DNA of 62,087 nucleotides from Paulinella micropora (lineage: Eukaryota; Cercozoa; Imbricatea; Euglyphida): positions 473,155 through 535,241 of the forward strand of contig BJOX01000258.1 of assembly GCA_009731375.1 (NCBI GenBank), given 5' to 3'. The position numbers and the translations under genes were made by a program. Under the pieces are notes generated by a model, which saw only the letters and a program-made list of their open reading frames with translations, was not told the DNA's origin and did not search any database. Positions 25,888 to 36,945 of the stretch are shown piece after piece. Positions within the stretch are counted from its first letter, which is position 1. Each line of letters starts with the position of its first letter.

Positions 25888-26214
25888 CTATCCATCCATC
25901 CATCCATCTATCTATATATCTATCTATCTATCTATCTATCCATCCATCTATCCATCTATCTATCTATCTATCTATCTATTTATCTATCTATCCATCCATC
26001 CATCCATCCACCCATCTATCCATCCATATATCCATCTATCTATCTATCTATCTATTTATCTATCTATCCATCTATCCATCCATCCATCTATCTATCTATC
26101 TATCTATCCATCTATCTATCTATCCATCTATCTATCTATCTATCTATCCATATCTTTCTATCTATCTATCTATATATCTATCTATCTATCTATCTAGGTT
26201 CTATCTATCTAGAT

Positions 26215-26250
<36 letters not shown>

Positions 26251-26430
26251 CCTACCTACCTACCTACCTTCCTACCTCCCTACCTACTTACCTATCTACT
26301 TACCTATCTATCTATCTATATATATATATATATATATATAGCTATCTATCTATCTATCTATCTATCTGTCTATCTATCTACCTACCTACCTACCTACCTA
26401 CCTACCCTCCTATATTTCTATCTATCTATC

Positions 26431-26483
<53 letters not shown>

Positions 26484-26485
26484 AG
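25888..26485. repeat. TATC/CATC/TACC microsatellite
   Basis: Tetranucleotide arrays only. Confidence 0.95.
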
Positions 26486-27060
26486 GGTTGATATTCACGA
26501 GCCAAGTGGAAGACTCCACCCCTGCCTCATCTACTCTCGGCGGTATGTACGTATGTATGTATGCATGTATGTATGTATGTATGTATGTATGCATGTCGAC
26601 CCTGCCTCATCTTCTCTCGGTATATATGTATGTCTGTATGCATGTATGTACGTACGTATGTATTTATGTATACATGTCGACCCCTGCCTCATCTTCTCTC
26701 GGTATGTATTTATGTATGTATGCATGTATGTATGTATGTATGTACGTACATATGTACGTATGTATATGTGTGTGCATGTCGACCCCTGCCTCATCTACTC
26801 TCGGTATGTATGTACGTATGTATGTATGTATGTATGTATGTATGTATGCATGTCGACCCCTGCCCCATTTACTCTCGGTATGTATGTATGTATGTATGTA
26901 TGTATGTATGTATGTATGTATGTATATACGTATGTATGTATGTATGCATGTCGACCCCTGCCTCATCTTCTCTCGGTATGTATGTATGTATGTATGCATG
27001 TATGTATGTACGTATGTATGCATATCGACCCCTGCCTCATCTTCTGTCGAGATGCATCAT
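26486..27060 (+). repeat. Mosaic satellite: GTCGACCCCTGCCTCATC core plus ATGT
   Basis: Eight cores of about 30 bp (CATGTCGACCCCTGCCTC, ending TCTCGGTATGT) alternate with ATGT spacers of 40-80 bp. The first core (26509) lacks the GTCGA part. A diverged core recurs at 27269. Confidence 0.9.
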
Positions 27061-27865
27061 ACATCATACATCATGCATCATGCAAAATGCAAAATGCAAA
27101 TGCAAAATGCAATGCAATGCAATGTAATGTAATGTAATGTATTGTAATGTAATGTAATGCAATGTAATGCAATGCAATGCAATGCAATGCAATGCAATGT
27201 AATGCAATGTAATGTAATGTAATGCAATGCAATGCAATGCAATGCAATGTAATGTATGTATGTATGTATGCATGTCCACCGGTGCCTTATCTTCTGTCGG
27301 TATGTTCTTTGTATATATGTATGTATGTTATGTATGTATGTTATGTATGTATGTAATGTATGTATGTAATGTATGTATGTAATGTATGTATGTAATGTAT
27401 GTATGTATGTATTATGCATGCATGCATGCATGCATCTATGTATGTAAGTAAGTAAGTAAGTAAGTAAGTATGTATGCATGTATGCATGTATGCATGTATG
27501 TGTGTATGTATGTAAGTATCTATGTAAGTATGTATGTATGCATGTTATGTTATGTTATGTTATGTTACGTTACGTTATGTTATGTTATGTTATGTTTTGT
27601 TATGTTATGTTATGCTATGTTATGTTATGTTATGTTATGTATGTATGTATGTATGTAATATATGTATGTATGTATGTATGTATGTGTGTATGTACGTACG
27701 TATGTACGTATGTATGTATGCATGTTATGCTATGTTATGTTATGTTACGTTATGTTACGTTATGTTATGTTACATTATGTTATGTTATGTTATGTTATGT
27801 ATGTATGTATGCATGTATGTATATGTATGTATGTACGTACGTACGTACGTACGTACGTATGTATG

Positions 27866-27896
<31 letters not shown>

Positions 27897-28562
27897 GTAT
27901 GTAAGTATGTAAGTATGCATGTATGCATGTATGTAAGTATGCATGTATGCATGTATCTATGTATGTATCTATGTATGTATCTATGTATGTATCTATGTAT
28001 GTATCTATGTATCTATGTATCTATGTATCTATGTATCTATGTATGTATGTATGTATGTATGCATGTATGTATGTATGCATGTATGTATGTATGCATGTAT
28101 GCATGTATGCATGTATGTATGTATGTATGTATGTATGTATGTATATTTGTATGTATGTATTTATGTATGTTTGTATATGTATGTAAGCATGCGTATGTAT
28201 GTATGTATGTATGTATGTATGTATGTATGTATGTATGTATGTATGTATGTTTGTACGTATGTCGTATGTATGCATGGTATGCATGGTAGGCATGTATGCA
28301 TGTAATGTAATCTATGTATGTATCTACGTATGTATGTATCTACGTATGTATGTATCTACGTATGTATGTATGTATGTATGTATGTATGTATGTATGCATG
28401 TATGCATGTATGTATGTATGTATGTATGTATGCAATGTATGTATGTATGCATGCATGAATGCATGCATGCATGCATGCATGCATGCATGTATGTACGTAT
28501 GTATGTACGTATGTATGTATATATGTATGTATGTATGTAAGTGTGTATTTATATTTGTATTC
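27061..28562. repeat. TGCAA/TGTAA, TTATG, ATGT and TCTATG arrays
   Basis: Successive simple-sequence blocks: TGCAA/TGTAA (27065-27255), ATGTA (27300-27420), AAGT (27444-27470), TATGT/TTATG (27543-27640 and 27722-27800), then ATGT to 28550. All reading frames here are low complexity. Confidence 0.9.
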
Positions 28563-28564
28563 AG

Positions 28565-28850
28565 AGCTCGATCCGCAGGATCCAGAGCTGTCCCGCCAAA
28601 GTTTAAGTGTAAGCAAAGAAAAGGCGGAAGACAACAAGAAAGCCCCACATGCTCGGGGCTGGTCGGTCGTACAGCAGCATGTTCGGAAAGGCTCCTTCAG
28701 ATCGGTGGAAAGTGGTGGGGAAATTTCACAGACTATGCAATCGCGGGCCGGAGAGTCCAGTGAGGCATCCCTTGCTTATCGGCGCAGCTCCTTGCCACAG
28801 AACCAACTAGAGAGAGAGAACCGCGGAATGGCCTTGATCGAAGCCGCCAA
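28565..28850 (+). CDS. Host-type exon, 5' part, interrupted by a transposon
   Basis: A plausible acceptor (T-rich tract, TATTCAG, AG at 28563-28564) precedes an open frame of about 95 ordinary-composition codons ending ...MALIEAA at 28850. The frame is polar and Ser/Gln/Arg-rich (for example SRQSLSVSKEK and RRSSLPQNQLERENRG) and matches no family I recognise. It runs straight into the transposon at 28851. If the transposon and one copy of the CCAA duplication are ignored, the same frame continues at 32589. Together they read as one exon, at least 760 nt long. The upstream exons would lie beyond the microsatellites and are not identified. Confidence 0.45.
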
Positions 28851-28889
28851 CCACCCCACGCAAAAGTCTGTCTTTTTTGAAAAGTCGGT

Positions 28890-29747
28890 CCGTTGATTTT
28901 TTAGCTCAGACGGGATGACTTTGAGGTTATCGTTTGTAGGAACGCGAGGTCGGATTGAGGAGCGGTTGACACCATTCGAAAGCGGATGAGACGTAGATTT
29001 ATATTACACCATTTTCATGTTGAAAAGTCAAGATGGTGAGAAGAAAATAATTTTTAAAATTTAACATCTTAATTTCATAAATGCAAAATTACTTTGAAAA
29101 ACTAAGAACTCGAAGCGAAATCAAAAATTTTACAGCAGATTTCGATTAATCTTAGTAAAAGAACTCATGCTATTTCTATTGTATTATTTTCAGAAGAATC
29201 GGATGTGCGTAACCTACTTGAATATTTTTTCAAAAATGAAATGATTTTCTAGTAAGAAACCAATATTAATATTAAATTAATTTTCAAGTTTAACAAACTG
29301 TCGTCCAGACCAAGCTCGAAATTGAAATTAAGTGTATTCCTCAATAATAACTTGAAAAATCTTTCTGAATAGGTTTTACTGATTATTAAAGAACGATACT
29401 TGCTCAGTGACACTAGTATTAATAGATAGCAAAGTTGACTATAATATTATATTACTGTAGCAATTAGCTAAAGATAGAGATATGTATACTGTCTAGCATT
29501 ATAATTTCCTCGATAGAATCAAGAAAACAATGAAAAATATATACATGACGTATACATGATTTGTAGTATTGTTAGTACAAAAAATCAAGTATGAGGTTAC
29601 GACTGGCCATGGCTAGGATATCGATAGGAAAAAACAATAAGAATTTTGAATTGAAATCGAGCCAGTCTTGGACCTTCACTACATGCTGAGTTGCTACAAT
29701 GTATGATAATAGTTATGTATTTCTATTTAGATGTTTTGAGTCCTGAG
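28890..29747. other. AT-rich noncoding interior of the transposon
   Basis: Unique, strongly AT-rich sequence downstream of the transposase stop, with no long open frame and no repeat seen. Confidence 0.7.
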
Positions 29748-32129
29748 TTATGAATAGAATGAGAAAAAGAATCGATAGTTATTTTTTAGCCTTGCACTTA
29801 GCCTTGACGTTACAAATCGTTCGTGTTTTTTTTCGAGAGATCCACATGGCATATAGTCATGGCACCACCAAAGCTGACACTTCTCACATGAGTGCCAAGC
29901 GTTGGGGTCATCTTCATCCTCTGACACCTGCTGAAGGGCCTCTTGGGAATTCCAGATGGACCACCAAGCAAAACAAGTGACACATTTGCAATCATCCGCA
30001 GCTTCCTTTTTGCTAGGATTGTAATTCTCGCTGTCACGTCGTACTTTATCGATGAGTTTGTTGCGTGCCTTTTCCGTTTTCTCCTTCGCCTTAGCGCGAG
30101 AAGGGCTGAGAAAGTCACCATGACCTGCGTCAAGTGCCTTCTTGTACTTCTTTGCTAACAGCTTCGCCTCCTCTATCTCTGCTTTGTCTTGAGCTTTTTT
30201 TTCTTTCTCCACAGCCGCCGCCTTTGCAGCATCTTCTTTCTCCTTCCTGTTGGCAGCAGCAATGTTCTCCAGCTGACGATCATAGTCAGGAAAGGTAGGA
30301 AAAACTGATTTCATATTGCCTATCGAGACGATGCAGGCCATGCATTTCTTCAGAACATGCTGCAAGGTCTTGTCACGCCTGGCGTTCGGCTTACTCGTAA
30401 AATATCCACATTCAGTCAGTAAGAACTGCTGGTCGTCCTTAAACACCCTTTCCCAGCCGTCGATTGCACGCTTGGGTGTGTGCAGCTCCTTCAATGCCAC
30501 ATGCACGTGGAAAATTGCAAACATAATAACGTTCCGAATGTCTGCAGTGAATTTGAGTCTATCTTTTTCCAGGCGCTTGAAGGCTGCATCGATCTGACTT
30601 CTGAGTAGCTTGGTGGTTTTGTGAAACAACTCTTCGTACTTGCCGTGTCTCACACTTGAATGCTCTGATGTGTGGAGACGAGAGTTATCATTGCACGATG
30701 TAAATGCAGAAGTAGAGCCAGGAGGAAAATGTAATTTGATGTAAGAGTCAACGATCTCTTGCTTGAGGACTGGATCCTTGATTGCCTTCACCATACCGCC
30801 CTCCCCATCCATTTGAACATACGTTCCCGCGGAATAATCCCGACGTGCTTCCGCCAACTCCTCCTTGGTTGTAGCAACGTATGGCAGAATCACCTTTCGC
30901 CAGTATGTTTGGAAAGCTAACATCTCATTCTTCTCAAGCTTGTCATGAGTCAATATCACCAAACCAAACTCCTTCAATACCATGGTCTTTACTTCACCGT
31001 CCGGAACGGCATTAATCGCTAGCCTGATGCATGCCTTCAAAAAACGACCTGACTTCACGGTGGCTTGTAACAATTTTACACGAAACTTTTTGTGCCGAAG
31101 GAACTCTGTGTCACTCTCGTTCCTAGATCTTGTCAAAGGATTGCAGAGGCGGAACAGTTCTGCTTCGATCTCATCGTCCGGAACGCGTGGATCTTTTGCA
31201 ACAGAAATCAGCATTCGGTCTTTCGTGCCTTTTGTCAGTCCACCAATACACAAGATAACAGGATCAAAGCACAGTGCAAGATTGTCATCGACTATTGGTG
31301 TTTTGGCGCTCTCTACAGCAGCAAGCAGAGCGTTTTTCTGCTTGACTTGCCGTTTGGTATACTTTTTACCTTTCTTTTGCAGCTCCTTTTTTCTCTCTGC
31401 TTCTGCAACATCGTGTTCTGCCAATGCAATTTCCCAATCTTCCTGTGCAAAATTAGGTGCAGTTGGGTCCAGCCGCCCGCCCGGTTTCATTCCTCGATTT
31501 TTGCCAATACAGAATGAGAGTGCATTTCGTAAGTTATTGCGAGCATTCGTCCTCGTGTCTGTTGTAGTTTGCCCTTCGTTTCTGTTGTATTCTGCACTAC
31601 TGTGCCAGGCACGCTGTTTCGTTGTTTCAGAGATAGGCCGCGGGCGTGGAAGCTTGCCATCCTTCTCCCTCAGCTTCGAATCGATCTTCACAAGCTTCTT
31701 ACCAAACTCAGTCTCGTTGAAAGTCTTATCATTAAGTTGGCGCTCAAGAGTCCTTTGATACAAGTGTGTCTTTAGTTCAGCTGATAGGATCGGAGGACAG
31801 TGAGCAGGATTTGGTGCAATACTGGCCAGCGCACGTCTGAAGTTGGTTTTCAGAGTGGTAGCGCCCATTCGTCTACTGTGAGGAAACAACCACCGCTGAA
31901 TGACAAGTAACATAGTCTTGCGTTTGACTCCGAGCTGCACAAACAAGTCCCAGATAATTTGTTCTTGTAGAGTAAGCACACGGACTGTTGGATGTCTTGT
32001 CTTCGTTTTCTTATTTAGCTGTTTTTCGGCCTGAATGCGCAGCTCTTCTACATCCCGCACGCGTTTCGAGAATCGGGTCCGATCTTCTGTCTTCTTCCAT
32101 CCTGGAACACTTATACGTTTGCTTGACAT
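29748..32129 (-). CDS. Transposase-like protein, 793 aa, C-terminal Cys-rich motif
   Basis: Uninterrupted 793-codon frame starting at an ATG (32127-32129) inside the transposon, so it is the likely transposase. The N-terminal 100 residues are basic (KKTEDRTRFSKRVRDVEE) with a predicted helical region, probably DNA binding. Near residues 460-500 a block reads VQMDGEGGMVKAI...PPGSTSAFTSCNDNS. This recalls the DGE...P.ST...Q..D pattern of DDE-type transposase-like proteins, but Asn replaces the expected second Asp region, so the assignment is tentative. Residues about 645-720 are a Lys/Ala/Glu coiled coil. The C-terminus has CKCVTC, then CEKCQLWWC and CGSLEKKH, a probable zinc-binding cluster. 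No intron is needed. A host gene captured in the element is the alternative. Confidence 0.6.
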   Translation of the reverse strand: MSSKRISVPGWKKTEDRTRFSKRVRDVEELRIQAEKQLNKKTKTRHPTVRVLTLQEQIIWDLFVQLGVKRKTMLLVIQRWLFPHSRRMGATTLKTNFRRALASIAPNPAHCPPILSAELKTHLYQRTLERQLNDKTFNETEFGKKLVKIDSKLREKDGKLPRPRPISETTKQRAWHSSAEYNRNEGQTTTDTRTNARNNLRNALSFCIGKNRGMKPGGRLDPTAPNFAQEDWEIALAEHDVAEAERKKELQKKGKKYTKRQVKQKNALLAAVESAKTPIVDDNLALCFDPVILCIGGLTKGTKDRMLISVAKDPRVPDDEIEAELFRLCNPLTRSRNESDTEFLRHKKFRVKLLQATVKSGRFLKACIRLAINAVPDGEVKTMVLKEFGLVILTHDKLEKNEMLAFQTYWRKVILPYVATTKEELAEARRDYSAGTYVQMDGEGGMVKAIKDPVLKQEIVDSYIKLHFPPGSTSAFTSCNDNSRLHTSEHSSVRHGKYEELFHKTTKLLRSQIDAAFKRLEKDRLKFTADIRNVIMFAIFHVHVALKELHTPKRAIDGWERVFKDDQQFLLTECGYFTSKPNARRDKTLQHVLKKCMACIVSIGNMKSVFPTFPDYDRQLENIAAANRKEKEDAAKAAAVEKEKKAQDKAEIEEAKLLAKKYKKALDAGHGDFLSPSRAKAKEKTEKARNKLIDKVRRDSENYNPSKKEAADDCKCVTCFAWWSIWNSQEALQQVSEDEDDPNAWHSCEKCQLWWCHDYMPCGSLEKKHERFVTSRLSARLKNNYRFFFSFYS

Positions 32130-32588
32130 GAAGATGCAGCTTCAGAGCTCCTAGAAAAGATATTTTCGTTATGTTGCAGTCACAAGCCACAGCTACCATC
32201 ATAGCAGATTCAAAGGTTCAAAGGCGTGCCTTGAAGCCGCTAAGCATCGATCGCGCGCAGCTGCTATATCAAAACAACGCCCACCCCTTAGCAAATAAAT
32301 CCACACCAACTGCTGCTCGCTGGTGAATGCTTACAAGCACGCAGCACGCCGAAACCACTTTCACAACTTTCAGGCTTATTGTACCTAAAAGTGCACGAAA
32401 AACCTGTGACGTGAAAAAACAAAGCTGATGAACTTACTCCTACGGGTCCTACAGAATGTCCCCAGCTACTTACTTTTGCAATCCAACACCTACAGCGAAC
32501 ACAAGCTCAATCAGATCACCTTCACCACCCCTCTGAAACCCAAAACCGACTTTTCAAAAAAAACCGACTTTTGCGTGGGGGTGGCCAA

Positions 32589-33063
32589 GATGTACAACGA
32601 AGGCGTGGAGGACACGGAACGCGAGTTTTCTCAGAGCACGTCCACAACCAGCCCTGCCAGCAGCGCTTACCCACGCTCTTCACCCCGCCACTTGCGTTCC
32701 TCACCGCTGCCGATCGGTCCTCACCGAGCGGGCGATCGGTCCTCACCCGTGGTTCAGCCTCGCCAACTGCGAGGGAGCACCGGTCCTTCGTACACCCGCT
32801 CCCTCTCCTCGCCCTCCCCTCGCCAGCATCCAGTTGACGTGCCCCCTTCGGCTTCCCCTGACTCAGGCAATTGCTCCTTGCCCGACTCGGCCACCTCTTC
32901 GCTGCCCCTCCCGGACGCACAAGCCATGTCTGACGACCCCCCCCCCCCCCCCCCCCCCCCCGCCCCCCCCCCCCCNNNNNNNNNNCAACAGCCGCACAGC
33001 TACGTGATAATACAGCCTTCTCCACCTCTTCCTCCTCCACCTCGTCCTCCTACTACTACTTAA
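32589..33063 (+). CDS. Host-type exon, 3' part (Ser/Pro-rich, polyproline)
   Basis: Open frame continuing the 28565-28850 frame after the transposon. It begins MYNEGVEDTEREFSQ, then runs through a Ser/Pro/Arg-rich segment (RSSPRHLRSSPLP) to a polyproline tract encoded by a C-run. It ends in PPPRPPTTT and TAA at 33061-33063. The C-run contains a 10-N gap (32976-32985), so the frame after it is not certain. The composition suggests a disordered region. No catalytic domain is visible and the function is unknown. Confidence 0.45.
32976..32985. other. Assembly gap (10 N) in poly-C
   Basis: Placeholder N run inside a homopolymer in the host-type exon; real length unknown. Confidence 1.
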
Positions 33064-33229
33064 CCCCGCTCAAGGTGACGATCCACTAGTCCAACCCGGC
33101 CGAGGCGGCGCAGGCGGCGCCAGCCAGCGGGCCGGCCGGTCAGAAAGGGAAAGGGCAGCAGTCAGGACAAACGGGGAGCAAGTAGAATCATTATTAGCAG
33201 TAATCATGATGATGATAATGATGATGATG

Positions 33230-33318
<89 letters not shown>

Positions 33319-33360
33319 GTGCTTCTCTGTCAATGGCTGATGCATTTCTGCACATGCGCC
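33064..33360. repeat. (AAT)n array and SINE body fragment
   Basis: A GC-rich unique stretch to 33187, then GAT/AAT trinucleotides. At 33318-33360 lies the end of the tRNA-SINE body (same sequence as 1784-1826), cut by the gap. Confidence 0.75.
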
Positions 33361-33878
33361 NNNNNNNNNNNNNNNNNNNNNNNNNNNNNNNNNNNNNNNN
33401 NNNNNNNNNNNNNNNNNNNNNNNNNNNNNNNNNNNNNNNNNNNNNNNNNNNNNNNNNNNNNNNNNNNNNNNNNNNNNNNNNNNNNNNNNNNNNNNNNNNN
33501 NNNNNNNNNNNNNNNNNNNNNNNNNNNNNNNNNNNNNNNNNNNNNNNNNNNNNNNNNNNNNNNNNNNNNNNNNNNNNNNNNNNNNNNNNNNNNNNNNNNN
33601 NNNNNNNNNNNNNNNNNNNNNNNNNNNNNNNNNNNNNNNNNNNNNNNNNNNNNNNNNNNNNNNNNNNNNNNNNNNNNNNNNNNNNNNNNNNNNNNNNNNN
33701 NNNNNNNNNNNNNNNNNNNNNNNNNNNNNNNNNNNNNNNNNNNNNNNNNNNNNNNNNNNNNNNNNNNNNNNNNNNNNNNNNNNNNNNNNNNNNNNNNNNN
33801 NNNNNNNNNNNNNNNNNNNNNNNNNNNNNNNNNNNNNNNNNNNNNNNNNNNNNNNNNNNNNNNNNNNNNNNNNNNNNN
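33361..33878. other. Assembly gap (518 N)
   Basis: N run that interrupts the SINE fragment. Confidence 1.
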
Positions 33879-34198
33879 TATTCCGCAGTCCCAGCAACCT
33901 CTTGCAAGACGTCACCGAATGTGCAAGTGCATACACCAAGCGCGGTTGCTAGAGCTGCCTCGAAACCCCACCCATAACAATCTGGTGTCTGCTGGGTCCT
34001 GGGCTATCAACCAGCATATGCGGAGTTTAAGATCTTTTACGCGCGCAACGACCCTCCTCCCTAGCATCTACCACCAAAGGGTTATGAGTTGGCGTCACAG
34101 TTTAACGCCTTGAGGCCATTGGGCTGGAACTCTGTTTAGCAAGTGTGACTAGGTTTTTTCATCGGGATTTCTTAAACATGTCGCAGTCAACACTCCAA
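33879..34198. other. Unique sequence, no gene recognised
   Basis: Ordinary-composition DNA with no convincing open frame, repeat or RNA gene. Confidence 0.5.
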
Positions 34199-34199
34199 A

Positions 34200-34273
<74 letters not shown>

Positions 34274-34508
34274 TAACGACATTGAAGTGGTGTGAAAATT
34301 GTCATCCTTTGATCGCATGATCCTCGCTCCAAGGTGTCAGTGCAAAAAAGAAGACATAGAAACAGACAAAAAAAAGGAGGCTGGTGTCTGATTGCCACAA
34401 AATTGTACGCATAAATCGATATATTTGGCGCTGTGGGGTCATCAGTGAATACACGACATGCTTCACATGGAATGTGGATGCTACATAATAATAATACTAC
34501 TAATACTA

Positions 34509-34544
<36 letters not shown>

Positions 34545-34548
34545 GTAA

Positions 34549-34630
<82 letters not shown>

Positions 34631-34760
34631 CACAATCATGATCATAAATAATAACGACATTGTGAAGCTATCATCAGCAAGCTCAAGGACAAGAACGACC
34701 TTGCAAACGATAACGACGTACCCAAGCATTATATATATATATATATATATAATATTATAA
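34199..34760. repeat. (AAT)n arrays around short related cores
   Basis: AAT arrays at 34199-34280 and 34486-34630. Each is followed by ATAATAACGACATTG and then different unique sequence. A TA run closes the block. Confidence 0.85.
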
Positions 34761-34835
34761 ATTATATATCTTGCAGATTACCTAATGGAGAAGAAGGAGG
34801 TTGGATTGGTGATGCCTCTTTCCATGTCGCAAGAA

Positions 34836-34874
34836 GGACGAGTGAAAAATTTTGGCCACCTCAAATTTTGGCAA

Positions 34875-34918
<44 letters not shown>

Positions 34919-34990
34919 NNNNNNNNNNTATTCTGCGGTGAAAAATCACTGACCGAAATATTTCCTGGCCGAAATTTTTCACTTGTCCTT
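34836..34990. mobile_element. MITE-like element with inverted ends
   Basis: The left end GGACGAGTGAAAAATTTTGG and right end GGCCGAAATTTTTCACTTGT (34969-34988) are inverted repeats of about 20 bp. A second internal inverted motif (GGCCACCTC / GTGAAAAATCACTGACC) is present. The interior is an A-run with a 10-N gap (34919-34928). A relative is at 8541-8828. It is small and noncoding, consistent with a nonautonomous DNA transposon. Confidence 0.65.
34919..34928. other. Assembly gap (10 N) beside poly-A
   Basis: Placeholder gap after an A-run inside the MITE-like element. Confidence 1.
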
Positions 34991-35682
34991 AATCTGTAGT
35001 ATTACTGTGGACATTCAAGTGGCAAACTATCCAACTTTGATCTAATCGTTCTCCATCAATTTATACTATCCAACTTTGATCTAATCGTTCCAGCAACTTT
35101 TCAAGTTATATATTAACAGCATAGTAGTATTAGTAGTAAATCATACTAGATGATTGCCGTCGGTATTTTTGATTTTTTTCTTTCTTTCTTTCTTTTTACG
35201 CTTCATTTTGTTTTCCGTTATTGTATCTCTTTGATAGCACGTCCGTTCTATCTTCTGTTTCCCACTCAGTTCTGCGAATGGCAAGTATTTTATTATTAAT
35301 AAAACAGCGCTTGTAAATGTGAGTGCAAAGACGGGCACATAGGCATGTTCATGAATTTTCAAACTAATAAAAATAGCATGGGCACGGTCAATATATGACC
35401 TTTTGGTACCACATTACGATTTACAAAATATGAATATTACAATACTGGCGACATTTAGTGAAATTAAACATGAAAAATAATATTAAAAATATAACCTGTA
35501 TAAAAAGTTCAACTCAAAAAAAAAGTCCAAACTGAAAAAAAAATGTCAACTTTTATTAAAAAAAGTTGAACGTATGCATAAGGTTAACTCAATATACACG
35601 TCGAACTATAAAAATATATTGAAATATTTATACACACAAAAAACATATTAATAATGTTGAAATATTTACTATGATACACTGG
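34991..35682. other. AT-rich unique sequence, no gene recognised
   Basis: A short direct repeat (ACTATCCAACTTTGATCTAA at about 35025 and 35068) and several A-runs; no convincing coding or RNA feature. Confidence 0.5.
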
Positions 35683-35692
35683 NNNNNNNNNN
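35683..35692. other. Assembly gap (10 N)
   Basis: Placeholder gap at the start of a TATC array. Confidence 1.
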
Positions 35693-35721
35693 TATCTATC
35701 CATCCATCCATCCACCCACCC

Positions 35722-35759
<38 letters not shown>

Positions 35760-35789
35760 TTATCTATTTATCCATCTATCCATCTATCC

Positions 35790-35832
<43 letters not shown>

Positions 35833-35849
35833 CATCTATCCATCTATCC

Positions 35850-35909
<60 letters not shown>

Positions 35910-35994
35910 CTGGTGTGTGTGTGTGTGTGTGTCAGGTGGTCTTCTCAACCGTTACCTACGAGGCCTGCCTCAGCGGGTATGCAGACATACATAC

Positions 35995-36038
<44 letters not shown>

Positions 36039-36071
36039 AATATATAAATATATACTGCCTGAGCGGTACGC

Positions 36072-36104
<33 letters not shown>

Positions 36105-36136
36105 ATATATACATATATATTATATATATCTATATG

Positions 36137-36172
<36 letters not shown>

Positions 36173-36633
36173 CACAAACACTATATATATATGTATATAT
36201 ATATGTATATATATATATATTATATATATATATGTATATACTCATACACAATTGGCAAATGCAATGTGCATATACATGATATACGTATGCTCAATGTCTT
36301 TTCCACCGTTACTTACGAGACCTGTCCAAGCGGGTATGCACATACATTACACATATACAACATACACATAACAATATACACAGGAAATATACACATACAA
36401 CATAAACATATATGCAATATACATATACAATATCCACATACAAAGTACATATCCAACATAATACATTCGCAATATACACATACAACATATACAACTACAA
36501 TTTACACATACAATATCCACATATAAAATACATATCCAACATAATACATATATAATATACACATACAACATATACATATACATATACAATATACACATAT
36601 AACGTGCATATCCAACATTATATATATACATGT

Positions 36634-36668
<35 letters not shown>

Positions 36669-36797
36669 TTATAATATGCAGATACAACATATACATGTAC
36701 ATACAAGATAGAGGTATGGAACACATATAGGTGTGTGGCTCGCAAAGAATGTCCAACTAACCACCAGCTCGTTTCGGTAGCTGTCTATGCATGCATA

Positions 36798-36830
<33 letters not shown>

Positions 36831-36897
36831 GTCTATCTGTCTATCTATCTATCTATCTATCTATCTATGTATCTATCTATCTATGTATCTATCTATG

Positions 36898-36937
<40 letters not shown>

Positions 36938-36945
36938 CATCTCCC
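35693..36945. repeat. TATC, TC, TA and ACAT arrays with ACCGTTAC core
   Basis: TATC/CATC to 35870, then TC and GT runs. A core CTCAACCGTTACCTACGAGG (35944) and its diverged copy (CACCGTTACTTACGAGACCT, 36304) lie among TA and ATACA arrays. TATC resumes at 36799-36945. Confidence 0.85.

Larger units (their letters stand above)
28851..32584 (-). mobile_element. DNA transposon with 40-bp TIRs and CCAA target duplication
   Basis: The left terminus 28851-28889 and right terminus 32545-32584 are near-perfect inverted repeats. They begin CCACCCC(C)ACGCAAAAGTC on their own strands and end TTTTTTGAAAAGTCGGT. The four bases outside each end are CCAA (28847-28850 and 32585-32588), a 4-bp target-site duplication. 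The element is 3734 bp and carries one long gene on the minus strand (29748-32129), with AT-rich noncoding DNA on the left (28890-29747). Clean ends, an intact ORF and a visible duplication suggest recent insertion. Four-base duplications occur in several eukaryotic DNA transposon superfamilies; I cannot assign this one. Confidence 0.85.

Noticed and set aside
30982-31758. 258-codon plus-strand frame
   Set aside because: Antisense shadow of the 793-codon transposase-like gene.
34433-34760. Poly-Asn, poly-Ile or poly-Leu proteins
   Set aside because: Translations of AAT arrays.
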